Program-made: the position numbers and the translations under genes
Part shown: positions 22,447-33,979 of the stretch, piece after piece
Layout: every line of letters starts with the position of its first letter
Position numbering within the stretch: position 1 is the first letter of the stretch
Notes under the pieces: generated by a model
Databases searched by the model: none
Told to the model about the DNA's origin: nothing
What the model saw: only the letters and a program-made list of their open reading frames with translations
NCBI GenBank assembly: GCA_047967505.1
Contig: CM106541.1
Reading direction: 5' to 3' (one strand)
Source of the DNA: Dipteris shenzhenensis
Lineage: Eukaryota; Polypodiophyta; Polypodiopsida; Gleicheniales
Length of the DNA stretch: 64,000 nt

Positions 22447-24147
22447 TTTGGAAAGCACCAGATTCTAGGGAGATTTGGCCGTGCGGCCAAATCTTATGGG
22501 CTTCTTTTAAAGCACTGGAAGGGGAGGTTTGGATGTGTGGCCAAATCATATGGGCTTCTTTCAAAGCACCAAAGTTTGGGGAGATTTGGCCTTGTGTCCA
22601 GATCTTGTGGGCTTCTTTCAAAGCACTAGGGTCTGGAGAGATTTGGCTGTGCAACCAAATCTTGCTAGCTTCTTTCAAATCAGTCAAATCTTTCTAGCTT
22701 CTTTTAAATCACTTAGGTTTAGGGAGATTTGGCCGTGCGGCCAAATCTTGCTAGCTTCTTTCTAATCACGAGGGTCTATGGAGATTTGGTCGTGCGGCCA
22801 AATCTTTTCAAAGCACCAGGGTTTGGGGAGATTTGTGTGCAGTCAAATCTTGCTAGCTTCTTTCCAATCACAAGGGTCTATGGAGATTTGGCCGTGCAGC
22901 CAATTCTTTTCAAAGCACCAGGTTTAGGGAGATTTGGCCGTGCGGCCAATTCTTTTCAAAGCACCAGGTTTAGGGAGATTTGGCCGTGCAGCCAAATCTT
23001 TTCAAAGCACGAGGGTTTGGGGAGATTTGTGTGCGGTCAAATCTTGCTAGCTTCTTTCCAATCACAAGGTTCTATGGAGATTTGGCCGTGCAGCCAATTC
23101 TTTTCAAAGCACCAGGTTTAGGGAGATTTGGCGGTGCGACCAATTCTTTCCAGAGCACCAGGTTTAGGGAGATTTGGCCGTGCAGCCAAATCTTTTCAAA
23201 GCACCAGGGTTTGGGGAGATTTGCGTGCGGTCAAATCTTGCTAGCTTCTTTCCAATCACAAGGTTCTATGGAGATTTGGCCGTACAGCCAATTCTTTTCA
23301 AAGCACCAGGTTTAGGGAGATTTGGCCGTGCGGCCAATTCTTTTCAAAGCACCAGGTTTAGGGAGATTTGGCCGTGCGGCCAATTCTTTTCAAAGCACCA
23401 GGTTTAGGGAGATTTGGCCGTGCAGCCAAATCTTTTCAAAGCACCAGGTTTAGGGAGATTTGGCCATGCGGCCAAATCTTGCTAGCTTTTTTCTAATCAC
23501 GAGGGTCTATGGAGATTTGGCCGTGCAGCCAAATCTTTTCAAAGCACCAGGGTTTGGTGAGATTTGTGTGTGGTCAAATCTTGCTAGCTTCTTTCTAATC
23601 ATAAGGGTATATGGAGATTTGGCCGTGCGGCGAATTCTTTTCAAAGCACAGGTTTGGCTACGATGTGAAATCTTTCTAGCTTTTTATAAGTCACGAGGGT
23701 TTAGGGAGATTTGACTGTGCAGCTAGCTTCTTTCTCATCACAAGGGTCTAGGGAGATTTGGCCATGCGGCCAAATCTTTTCAAAGTAGCAGGATTTGGGG
23801 AGATTTGGTTGTGATGCCAAATCTTTCTAGCTTCTTTTAAATCACCTAGGTCTAAAGAGATTTGGCCATGCGGCCAAATCTTGCTAGCTTCTTTCTAATC
23901 ACGAGGGTCTAGAGAGATTTGGCCATGCGGCCAAATCTTGCTATCTTCTTTCTAATCATGAGTGTCTAGGAAGATTTGGCTATGTGGACAAATCTTTTCA
24001 AAGCAGCAAGGTTTAGGAAGATTTAGTTGTGATGCCAAATCTTTATAGCTTCTTCAAATCACCAGGGTCTAGGAAGATTTGGCCGTACGGCCAAATCTTG
24101 TATGTTTTGAAAGAAGCCAAGAAGATTTGGCTGCATGGCCAAATCTC
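22447..24147. repeat. Satellite 2: array of GATTTGGCC/GGCCAAATC dyads, left block
   Basis: Each unit holds an inverted repeat GATTTGGCC, a 4-nt centre (GTGC, GTGC variants, ATGC), then GGCCAAATC or GGCCAATTC. It is followed by TTGCTAGCTTCTTTC or TTTTCAAAGCACCAGG and then GTTTAGGGA. Unit lengths alternate, commonly about 45-65 bp. The arms are much better conserved than the centre and the spacers. The array starts about 120 bp upstream of the ParB-like exon; near 24100 one unit already appears reversed (TTTTGAAAGAAGCC). Short frames here are repetitive and not genes. Confidence 0.93.
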
Positions 24148-24310
24148 CCCATTTAAAATTCAAAATTCAAATCTTAAGATTCAAATTTCAAATCTAAAAA
24201 TTTCAAATTTCAAAATTCAAAATCTAAGATTCAAAATTTAAAATTCAAAATTCAAAATTGAAATTTTGAATCTTAGATACAAAATTCAAATTTCAAATTT
24301 CAAGATCTGA
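24148..24310. repeat. AT-rich AATTCAAA block B (left arm of inverted pair)
   Basis: A dense run of AATTCAAA variants. Its approximate reverse complement lies at 25981-26115. Together with neighbouring matches (CCTACTTTT near 24335 against GAAAGTAGG near 25967), it makes the flanks of the 24.3-26.0 kb centre an imperfect inverted repeat. Confidence 0.75.
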
Positions 24311-25980
24311 AAGTCAAATCATATAATAAAGACCCTACTTTTAAATCACACTTCAAGATTCCTACTTTTACAAGACTCTTTCTTTCAAATCGTGGTGTTT
24401 CGAAATGGAAAAAATGGAGAAGATGCAAGAATTAGGTACACTTTCGATTTCTTTCATTTTCTTACTTGGATGATTGAGTAGCCATTGTTGTTCGTGAGCT
24501 TGTGCTATTTGGATTTCAATCAATTGTGGACAGTGTTCTCGTTATTCTCAGTGTCGGATTGAGACTCCACGTTTTGGCTCCTATCCTATCTCTTGTCTTG
24601 CAACAAATTCTTGGGCAGACGACCATACTCTTTACTTCCCTGTGTAATCTAGTGTTTCCGGCAGCAAGTATTCATATCGGTGTATTCCTTCTACAAGCTC
24701 TTCGGTGGTGATCCTTCTGAAGCGGCTGCTCAGTGTCTCCTCATTTGGGAAGATCTAGAGGGACGGAGAGGAGTAACGCGGAGCGTGAGTGAGCTTCCGT
24801 CGGAGGGACGAGGAGAGCAAAGCATGAGTGGAAGAGGAACCGTGAGAAGGAGGAGCAGCAGCGGGAAGAAGATGGCGGAGGGACGAGGAGAGTGGAGCAT
24901 GAGCAGGGAGGAGGAGGAGGAGGAGGAGGAGGAGGAGCGGCGTGAGCAGGGGAGAAGAGGAGGGAGGAGCAGAAGAGAAGATGACGGAGGGAAGAGGAGC
25001 GGCTTCAGTAGGGTGAGAAGAGCAGCGACGAACCGCGAGGAGGAGCGAGGAACCGCGAGGAGGAGGAGAAGAGAAGACGACACGAGAAGAGCAGCGACGA
25101 ACCGAAGGAGGAGCAGCAGCGTGGAGCGGCTGAGCAGGGCGAGAAGAGCAGCGACGAACCGAAGGAGGAGCAGCGAGGAACTGAAGGAGGAGCCGCAGCG
25201 TGAACCGAAGGAGGAGCAGCGACGAACCGAAGGAGGAGCAGCAGCGTGGAGCGGCTTGAAAAAGGAGGGGGAAAAGAGGCCGGAGCAGCGACGAACCGAA
25301 GGAGGAGCAGCAGCGTGGAGCGGCTTGAAAAAGGAGGGGGAAAAGAGGAACCCCAAAATAGGTGGGGGGTGGGGAAAGAGAAGGAGCAATCCCCCCAAAA
25401 AAGCATGTTTTGGGGGGAAGGAGCAATCCACCCAAAAGCATGTAGAGCAAAAAAAAGAAAAAAAAAAAAAAAAGACCTCTTTCTAATCCAACTATTGTGT
25501 GTGGAATCTATGGAGAGTTGAATTGGTAATGGAAGTTTAAAACTTACATGGTTAAGTACACATTGTTAGGACAAAACTGGGATGGGGAGCCTCCTGGGAC
25601 CTCTCATTTTGACATAGTTTTGAACTTTTTTACTTGCAATTAGCTAAGCAAGGGTGGAGGAGTGTTTTTCAAGAACTACCCCATCTAAGACGTTGTCCTA
25701 AAGCTCTCAAACCACCCTACGTACACATTGGAGATTTGGGAAGGGAGAGAACAAGGTGAGCCTAGCACTTGATCCCCCATGAAGACGAATTCAATTCCTT
25801 CTCATAGGTTTACTTTTTATGCTTGGTTTAAAAGGTTTGTTTAGCTTTGCCTTTTAAAGTTTTGGTTTTTTAATAGTTTTAGATTTTCTAGTTTGCTTTT
25901 AAAGTAATAGTATGATTTTAAAGTGTAATAGTATGAATCATGAAAAGCATGTACGATTTTTTTGAAAGTAGGATCTCTAG
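24311..25980 (+). other. Central spacer of the inverted structure; purine-rich tract, possible exon 1 and promoter space
   Basis: This region lies between the divergent ParB-like (minus) and transposase-like (plus) genes. Around 24401-24434 a small frame MEKMEKMQEL ends at a donor-like TTAG/GTACAC, a possible first exon for the plus-strand gene. From about 24740 to 25470 the plus strand is strongly purine-rich, with a GAGGAGGAG run and a tandem unit containing GCAGCGACGAACCGAAGG repeated at about 25025-25350. The 268-codon frame over it (24680-25486) is low-complexity Arg/Glu/Ser and I do not accept it as a protein. From 25500 to 25980 nothing is recognised. Confidence 0.5.
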
Positions 25981-26117
25981 ATTTGAATTTCAAAATTTGA
26001 AACTTGAAACTTGAAATTTGAATTTTTTATTTTAAATTTTGAATTTTGAATTTTGAATTTTGAACTTTAAATTTTAAATTTTAAAATGTGGATTTTCAAT
26101 TTTTAAATTTAACGTTT
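25981..26117. repeat. AT-rich AATTCAAA block C (right arm, inverted)
   Basis: TTTGAATTTTGAATT-type sequence, in reverse orientation relative to block B at 24148-24310. Confidence 0.75.
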
Positions 26118-26895
26118 GAAGATTTGTCCATGTGGCCAAATCTTCCTAGTGATTTGAAAGAAGATTTGGCCATGTGGCCAAATCTTCCTAGTGATTTCAA
26201 AGAAGCTAGCAACATTTGGCAGCACGGCAAAATCTTCCCAAACCCTAATGCTTTGAAAGATTTGGCCACATGGCCAAATCCCCCAGAACCTGGTGATTTG
26301 AAAGAAGCATGCAAGAGGAGGTTGCATGGCCAAAACTCTCCATACCCTAGTGCTTTGAAAGAAGCCTACAAGATTTGGCCACATGACCAAATCTCCCCAA
26401 GTTTGAAAGAATGCCACAAACAAATCTTCTCAGTGCTTTGAAAGAAGTCACCAAGGTCTTGAAGGATTTGGCCGTGCATCCAAATCTTGCTAGCTTCTTT
26501 GAAAGCACCAAGGTCTGAGCAGATATGGCCGCGTGGCCAAATCTTATTGCTTCTTTCAAAGCACTACTGTCTTAGGAGATTTGGCCATGTGGCCAAATCT
26601 TTTTGGCTCCTTTCAAAGCACCAGGGTCTGGGGAGATTTGACCATGTGGCCAAATCTTGTGGGCTTGTTTCAAAGCACCAAGGTCTAAGTAGATTTGGAT
26701 GTGTGGATAAATCTTGATGGCTTCTTGAAAGCACCAGCGTCTCGGGAGATTTGTTTGTGGGGACAAATCTTGCTATCTCCATTTCAAAGCACCATGGTTT
26801 GTGAAGATTTGGCCATGTAGCCAAATTTTGCTGCCTAAAATTCAAAGCACCAAGGTTTAGGAAGATTTGGTCTTGCAATGAAATCTTGTAAAGCA
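26118..26895. repeat. Satellite 2, right block with orientation switch
   Basis: The same dyad units as 22447-24147. From 26118 to about 26440 the spacer reads GATTTGAAAGAAGCTAGC, the reverse complement of the left-block spacer, so units are inverted. From about 26465 to 26895 the spacer again reads CTAGCTTCTTT...AAAGCACCA, the forward orientation. The array stops about 65 bp before the transposase-like exon. Confidence 0.88.
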
Positions 26896-26961
26896 TTTTC
26901 ATCCTAAGTCACACCATCAGATATCAATATTGAACTATAACAAATGCTATGTACTATGCAG

Positions 26962-29798
26962 GTGCCACATTGAAAGTGGGGGTTAAAGTCAACTTGCTTG
27001 TCAGTGGAAAGATTGTTGCCATTGGGACAATATTCTCTACATCACATGATGACATGTGCCAAGGTGTGCCCTTGGGGGAAAACAATGTATCAGTGGCGAT
27101 CGATATTTGTATGGATGAAAGTGCACTTCTTCCATTTCCTACAATGGATGCATTCTTAGTCTATGAGGCTTTGGGTAGTGTTGTTCGTTGGAAAGCACGA
27201 TCAATGAGTTGTGTGGACAATGTCAATGGAGCTATTGTACCAATGAATGATATAACATCAGATACCATTGACGTTGAACCTCTATGTGAATATGATGAGT
27301 TTTCCATTCGAGAATCATGGAAGGACAAGAAAGTCTTAATATGGGATGAGCAGAAAACCAAGAGCATTGCAGAGGGTGTTGTTTTGTATGTCTACCCATT
27401 TGAACCTATAAATTTTGAGATGCTTGGTGAAGGTAATCTAGGTGTGGGAATTGAAAAGTATCATAGTGATGTATCAAGCATCGATACCATCCACTTAATA
27501 AAATGGCCCATTGCACAAATAACCTTTTTAGATGGAACTTCATTAAGAACCGATGACACCATGAATTCTTCAAGTGGTTTTGGGAAAAAGCACATGGAAG
27601 ATGAGGACCCAATGGAAAAATCCACAAAAAAGAGGCGTTATTGCATGATAAAGAGAAAAGCTAAAAAACATGGCATGCCATTAGCATCATCTAGACTCAC
27701 AAGGGATGCAGTCATAAAAGTATCGATGATTGATTGTTGTAAACAAAATTGTTGTCAATTTGCCGATCGTCAAATGATATCCAAATTACGCATAGAGTAT
27801 TGGGGCCAAAGTTTGGAGGCTCGCACCAATTATGTATATGACACTCTTGGGGTTGCTTGTCGAAAAGATGACAATGGGCAGTTCAAATATGTCTTTTCAT
27901 TGAATGGTATTCAAGTTTGTTGTAGAGCATGGTATGAAATGCATGGTATTCCAAAAACAACATTTTATCGATACAGGGAGCAATTTGAAATTGGTATACG
28001 AAGGTGCATACATGGTAATAAAGGAATCGTGCGGAGAGGTTGGGACCACACAGAACTGGGTAGAGCCATAATCCAAGATTTTGTGGATAATAATTCTGAG
28101 CGTATGCCACACAAAAGTAGAACACTTCAGGATGGATCAAGGGAAACACAGTTGGTGATACCGGATGTATACAAGCAGGTTGATATTCTCTATGAAGTTA
28201 ACATGCAATTAAAGCATAGTTTGGGTTGTAAAGAGATGTCAACTTCCACATTCAACCGCATATGGAACTCTGAATTCAAGCATGTAACTTTGTCAAAAAC
28301 AAGTGAATTCTCTAAGTGTGGTTTATGTAGTGCAATCAAGGCTCAGCTTGCAGCGACAAAATGCCAAAATGAACGTAATAAGTTGATGGAAGATAGAAGA
28401 AAACACATGTTACAACAAAAAAGTTGTAGAAATGTGTACTACACTGGGCGCAGATTTTCTGAAATGTATCCTCAGACATACTTGTGCATTATCCATGATA
28501 AGATGGACCAAAAGAAGACAGCCATCCCTAGATTACGCAATCGTTCAAAGGACATAGACAAGTCCTTTCAGCTCCCAGTGGCTTTGACTGGCATGATAAC
28601 ACATGGACATGGTCAAGGACGTTATGGTCACTTTTCTTTATCCTTGTGGCCGTCGGATCCTAACTTCACGATTGGTTCATTGGCTTTGTGTTTGAGAAAT
28701 CTTGAAAGATTTGATAACCATGCACTTGGAGATTTAGTACATGATGGGATGCCAAGGTCTGACAACGCTCTGCTAAATGCACTAACCTCAAGAGAAGCAT
28801 TGGATTCTCACTATGTTTCTAATGGCAAGCAACAACTTCATCTTGGAGCAGTGGGTGGAACATTCAAAGACCTTGGACTTGGAAGTTCCCATCAAGAAAA
28901 TCCTTATAAGAAACTACCCGAACACCTATTGTTGCAGTTGGATAATTGTGGTTCTGAAAACAAGAATAGGTACTTGTTTGCATACCTATCATTACTTGTT
29001 GCTCGAGGGATTTTCAAGTCAATTCAATTGGGATTCTTGATGGTTGGGCATACACATGAGGATATTGATGCAATGTTTAGCAGGTTTTCAGAGAGGTTAA
29101 GAACTAGCCAAACATTGACATTTGCACATCTCATGGATACTTTTAGACAATGTGAGGAGTCTTCTCCAACGCCATTTTTGGTAACGGAAGTCTCTGATTT
29201 CAAGAGCTATGTTGATGGATGCCTATGCGATGGGAAAGATTCTTTAGTGGGACACTCAAAGCCTCTCCAATTTCGGTTCTTTATGCAAAATGAAGTTACT
29301 ATCATGCAATATAAAGTGCATCCACGATCATTAGATTGGCAACCAAGTGAAGGTGGCATTGAGTTGTGGAAGAGACATCCGGATGGTCATCCAATGCTAC
29401 CAAGTGGAGAGCCGCCTTATGTAACCATGTTCAAGTATGTGAAGGATCACTTAGATGTGATAGTTGGTATCAAGGAGTATGTACGCTTTTGGGAAAAATG
29501 GGCACACCTGCAAGGTCCAGATGCATCTTTCACAAAGTTTTACAAGCCAGTAGTGAAGTACTGGAAGAACATGATTGATGAGCTTGATAAACCAAACAAT
29601 AGTGTAGAGGGCATGTACGAGAGATTTTGGCCAAAGACGCAACATATTGATTGTGTGCAAGTATTTGATAATGAAAACGATGAGTTTCAAGGAATTGAAG
29701 AGTTGAATGATCATTATTGTGGACCTCAAAGGAAAAAGCCAAAACAATCATTTGATCCAATGGTTGATGTACAAAAAGGACACTTTCTTTTGGTCTGA
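26962..29798 (+). CDS. DDE-type transposase-like protein (unit 1), stopped early
   Basis: The exon probably opens after ATGCAG at 26956-26961; the frame itself is open from ATG 26949. Residues 5-80 (VGVKVNLLVSGKIVAIGT...PLGENNVSVAID) resemble the small N-terminal domain of plant En/Spm-type transposon proteins (DUF8039-like). The core carries HDKMDQKK (aspartates at 517 and 520), LLQLDNCGSENKNRY (aspartate 665) and FLMVGHTHEDIDAMFSRF (E704, D705, D707). This is an RNase H-like triad as in DUF7869-type proteins of plants and animals. Cysteines in FSKCGLCSAI may bind zinc. It is expected to cut or join element ends. TGA at 29796 ends the frame, but 128 matching codons follow. A relative lies tail-to-tail at 30771-33906. 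Confidence 0.65.
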
Positions 29799-30182
29799 CC
29801 AGCAGAAAAAAGTTACCCAATTTGGCTAGGCATTGCTCAAACTGATGTACAGAAGGATAATAAATCTAAAAATTTCAAGAAGGTTTTCATACAATATTGG
29901 GCACCTATATGCAAAAGACACAATGCAGAAATTGAGGAGGTGTATGCAGATTGTTGGAACAAGATTTGGATGTGCAATAAAGGTGATCCTCCACGTTGGG
30001 AATCTGTTGATGCTATTGTATGGTCATGGGTTCCAAAATGTAACCTCTCAAAGAAGGTTTCCTCGAAGAGCAGCAACCTCCCCATCAAGGTGAAGATACC
30101 AACCATTGCACGCAAGCGAGCTTTATCCAATTTGGCTCATAGAACAGATTCTGACTCTGATGCTGACTCCACAATGGAGTGA
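29799..30182 (+). pseudogene. C-terminal extension of the transposase-like gene beyond the premature stop
   Basis: Reading on in the same frame after TGA 29796-29798 gives an uninterrupted 127-codon segment ending at a natural TGA (30180-30182). It contains YPIWLGIAQTD, KVFIQYWAPICK, CWNKIWMCNKGDP and SVDAIVWSWVPK, a tryptophan-rich compact domain, then a basic/acidic tail (SDSDADS). The related gene has arginine at the position of the stop (VVVRPSDD against LLV*PAEK), so a CGA or similar arginine codon mutated to TGA. This part is probably no longer translated. Confidence 0.7.
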
Positions 30183-30770
30183 AGGTACTTGAAAAGCATG
30201 ACTTCTTTTTCCTTGCACAACAATAATTTATTTGAATACTAACAAATATTTGGAAGATATGACATTGATCTTTTTTCTTTATCTTTTTTTTTGCAGACCA
30301 TTGCTTTGTGGTTGCAAGTTTTGCACACTCGACAAAATATCAAGGACTAGTGTTGCATTCTTACTTTTTCTCCAACTAAACTAAAATGGTGTTTTTGAAC
30401 ACCACCTTTTTTTGAGAAGAGGCAAAAAATGCTTCATTAAACTCAAACATATGATGTTTTTTTCTCGGCTAATGCAGAACAGGCACACTCCAAATTGTGA
30501 ATTTCATATACACGACCAAATCCAGGGAGAAAGTCAATGGAGTGCACTCAATGCATTGTAATTGTAACCCCTCAAAAAATACCATGCATTGGTCGAAACC
30601 TCAACATTTGACATTTTATTTATGTTGATGCAAACCATGCACATCTGCAAGATTTGGATGGACTCCCAAATCTATGGGAAAAATCAATGAAAAACATTGA
30701 ATGTTACATAATTACAACCCCTCAAAAGTTCCCAAATTATCAGGATTTTCCCAAATTCTCTAATATGGTG
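30183..30770. other. Spacer between converging transposase-like genes
   Basis: There is no coding sequence. A pyrimidine tract with TTTTTTTTTGCAG near 30284-30297 and a donor-like GAAG/GTACTT at 30183 could mark a 3' UTR intron. Two imperfect direct copies about 155 bp apart contain GCACA...CCAAATC...TAACCCCTCAAAA (near 30485-30575 and 30640-30730). This is where element ends would be expected if the two units are separate insertions, but no terminal inverted repeat or target duplication is evident. Confidence 0.5.
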
Positions 30771-33700
30771 TTAAAACTTCACATTCTCATATTCATCATC
30801 CGATGGCCGAACCACAACAAAGCAATCGACCTCTATATCTACTTGTGGCATAAACTCTCTCTTCTTCGATCCACAATATGGATGTGGGAGTAATGATACA
30901 AATTCATTTTCAAAGAGTGGAGCTGGGCGCAAATCGTTATGAACATTTGGCCAAAACATATTGCATTCTTCCTTGACATCCTTTGAGCCTCGCATTCTCT
31001 CAAGGTCCTTTATTAAATTTCGTGTCTTGTTAATTACAGTGGTAGTGTGTTCTCTCCAAGTAGGCTTCGAATCAGGATATCTCCGGAGCATTTCCTCTTT
31101 GTATGTAATAAATGCTTTTAATCCATCTATTTCACAATTAGACCTCTCATTAAATTCTTGTATAGGAGCCCATGTTGGATACCTTTCCTTGCTGGGAATT
31201 GAAGTTAAGAGACTATAAGGTTCTTTAGGTTCCCATTTTGTATCATGAGAATACTGTTGCCATTGCATTACGGGTTTTTCATCTTTAAAAAAAAAACGAA
31301 AGTAGTGTGGATTGGTATGACCTGTCAATGCATCACCACCCGTTTGTATGAAAGGTAGAATGAAGCTCTTCCAATAATACATTCTTTCGAGCCTCTCACA
31401 TACTGTACTTTCCTTACGACCACCAACTTGCCTGCCACATCTTCTTACCAAGTCATCTATTGTCTCCACATCCTTGCATTTAAGCTCCCTTGAGACTATG
31501 CTAAAAACCTGATCGATATCCTCATGTGTATGCCCAACATACAAAAATCCACATTCGACCTCATTGAAGATTCGATGAGCAACTAGCATGGAGCAGAATG
31601 CAAACATGAGTACATTCTTATTTTCTCGCCAGCAATTATCAGCTTGTATTCTCAAGCGACCTTTTTCTGCATGTACATTGCGAATTGCCTTCATAATAGA
31701 TGTTACAACTTGATTGCTATCATGTAGATGCAAGGAATCAATCCATATATCTGCAAAGAACTTAATTCCATGCACTAACACTCCACATAGATGTGTCTTT
31801 AGAAAGTGCTTTCCTTGTAATTTAGGTGGAGTGGCAACAAAACGAGGCAATGTTGTTGTATTCTGATCCATGCCATCTACAATAAGGCACATGTAGTCAT
31901 CAGGATGCGCAATAGCTTGCTCCTTCCAAAATGCATATTTTTGTTTGGAATGTCGAATAAGGTCATGATGAGATTTTCAGTTTTTTTTGTATAATTCGCT
32001 TTGATTTGGACATGTTGCACTCTCAATCGCTCGCTTTAAATCATCACAGACATTGCACTTTGACATTTTTTGCCTCCTTGGGATTTTAACATATCCAAAG
32101 TTCTTCTTCCAAAGAGTATACAAAGTATGAGAAGAAGCTACGGCATCCCCTCTTTGCCTTTGTTTTTTTGCAATAGAGTCAAATACTTCGAGCTTTGTCA
32201 AGCCCATGGAAGGTGCATTTTAGTGATCGCATCACTGTTAGGGAGTTTGGTAGATATATGGGGTTGAGGTAAAGCATTTTCATGTATGAAGTCTTGCAAA
32301 ATTGTTGCTACCCTGACAGTTGAGATTCTTGATTTGGACCTTCCTCTATTACCGTGAATGCTAAATTTGTTGCCGCCCTTTGCCTTGGTGACTAAATCCC
32401 AATATGTACCATGGGATAATCCAGTAATATTGCGATATGCCTTATTGCAAATCCTTTTTCCATTTACGAGAGGTTTTACCTTTTGTCTTGAACTTAGCCT
32501 TTTATTGCCATTCTGAAGAAAGCAAGAGAGACTTGTGAGAAGGTATTCATTTCTTTCACTTCCTCTTCTTTGCCACACGTGTCCTCTACATTCCCTGATG
32601 TCTACAAGATCAATGAAGCGCATACATCTTCGCTTGCAACATAGATATCCCAATGCATTTAACATGTTCTCCTCCTTCATTACTCTCTTCCTCTTTGGTT
32701 GCTTTTGTGGATCTGCCTGGATTCTCTTTCTCTTCATGCATATGTATGACCTTTTTTATTCCTCCTGCACATTGTTATCTATATTTATGCACTTCTTCTC
32801 CTCACATTTGTTTGTAACCAAGCATCCATGATTGGTTGTTGCATCCTTGTCCATATCACAATCAAAGTTAAATATTGAATAATCCTCTGTTGATCTCATC
32901 CTCGTTTTTAACATACTCTTAGGACCATTCAATGAATTCAATATTCTACGAGAGTATTGAGAACCTTGAAACTCTTCCACTCCTGAGAGAACATCACTCA
33001 TTGGGACATCTTGCATGGCTTTCACAAATCCACAACCTTGATTGACACCAGGTTTGCTAATATGCATGAACTCATCCACACTTGACAAGACATCGCTATT
33101 GAAACCTTTGCCCTTGTCACTGTGCAAGAATTCATCCACCCCAGATAAGGCTTCGCTTCTAAAATCATTTTGTTTCTCGGAACCAATGAACTCATCCACT
33201 CCAAATAAGATGTCACTTCTATAATTGAGTATATTGAAATCATCCACATTTGAAGTGATAGAGCCTAGCACACGGGCACGCTTTTTAGGTCCTTTGATAT
33301 TGTAGTATACGTTGTCTTTATCATTGAAAACCATGTGCCTCTTTCTCATGTTTAAAAATTGCATGCTCCATCTCATATTCTTGCCTACCTCATAGTAGGG
33401 ATCACATAAGGATGTTATGTTATCAACCATACCATCATCAGTGACTTTTAGAATCCTCATCTGTGCAAATGACCATTGCTCCACTTGTTCAAATCCCAAT
33501 ACTTCACCTTCTGCTACAGTCTTATTTGCAAATGATCTCATTTGTAAAATGTCCCCTATAGTAAAATCCAAGGTGGTGCACATTGTATTCTTGATAATGT
33601 ATGTTGCATAAGTCTCATCTTTGTCCCATGCTATAAATGATTTGTTGGATGTATTGTAGGGCATAACATCTCCAAGTGTTTCCATATCTCCACATTTATA

Positions 33701-33906
33701 CTTTAGCTCAACATGTGCACTAAGAATCTTTGATACAGTAACTGCCACCTTATCTTCGCCAAGTCTTTGAAAGTGGCAAACTGAATTGGGATCACTATCA
33801 TGGATTGTAGCAAATGCAACTACTTCTCTTTTGCTACATAAAATCACATCCATCCCTAGAACAAAATCTATAGCCATCTCCTTTGTGAGAGTCCTTCGCA
33901 AGCAAG
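30771..33906 (-). pseudogene. Decayed DDE-type transposase-like gene (unit 2)
   Basis: Read on the minus strand from a splice acceptor at 33907-33909. 33906-32756 holds the same N-terminal small domain (MAIDFVLGMDVILCSKREVV, GEDKVAVTV) and a region with repeated LSGVDEF. TAA 32756-32758 then interrupts. The frame continues with CCKRRC and GHVWQRRGSERN to about 32210, shifts frame, continues through CNVCDDL, meets TGA 31977-31979, and ends with LIVDGMDQ, LRIQADNCWRENKN and FLYVGHTHEDIDQVF. A 50-column ungapped alignment with unit 1 places the TGA opposite arginine. The C-terminal tryptophan-rich domain of unit 1 is absent. One TAA, one frameshift and one TGA make this a pseudogene. Confidence 0.75.
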
Positions 33907-33979
33907 CTGCAGTAGCAACAATTAATAATCTAATCATTTATTATAATTTTTAATTAGTACTTAATTTATTGGTGGGAGA

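Noticed and set aside
22447-24147. Regularly spaced palindromic repeats resembling a CRISPR array
   Set aside because: Spacers are repeats of each other, not unique; units vary in length and the genome context is eukaryotic.
24680-25486. 268-codon Arg/Glu-rich frame
   Set aside because: Built from purine minisatellite units; equally long frames exist on the opposite strand. Kept only as part of the possible leader region.
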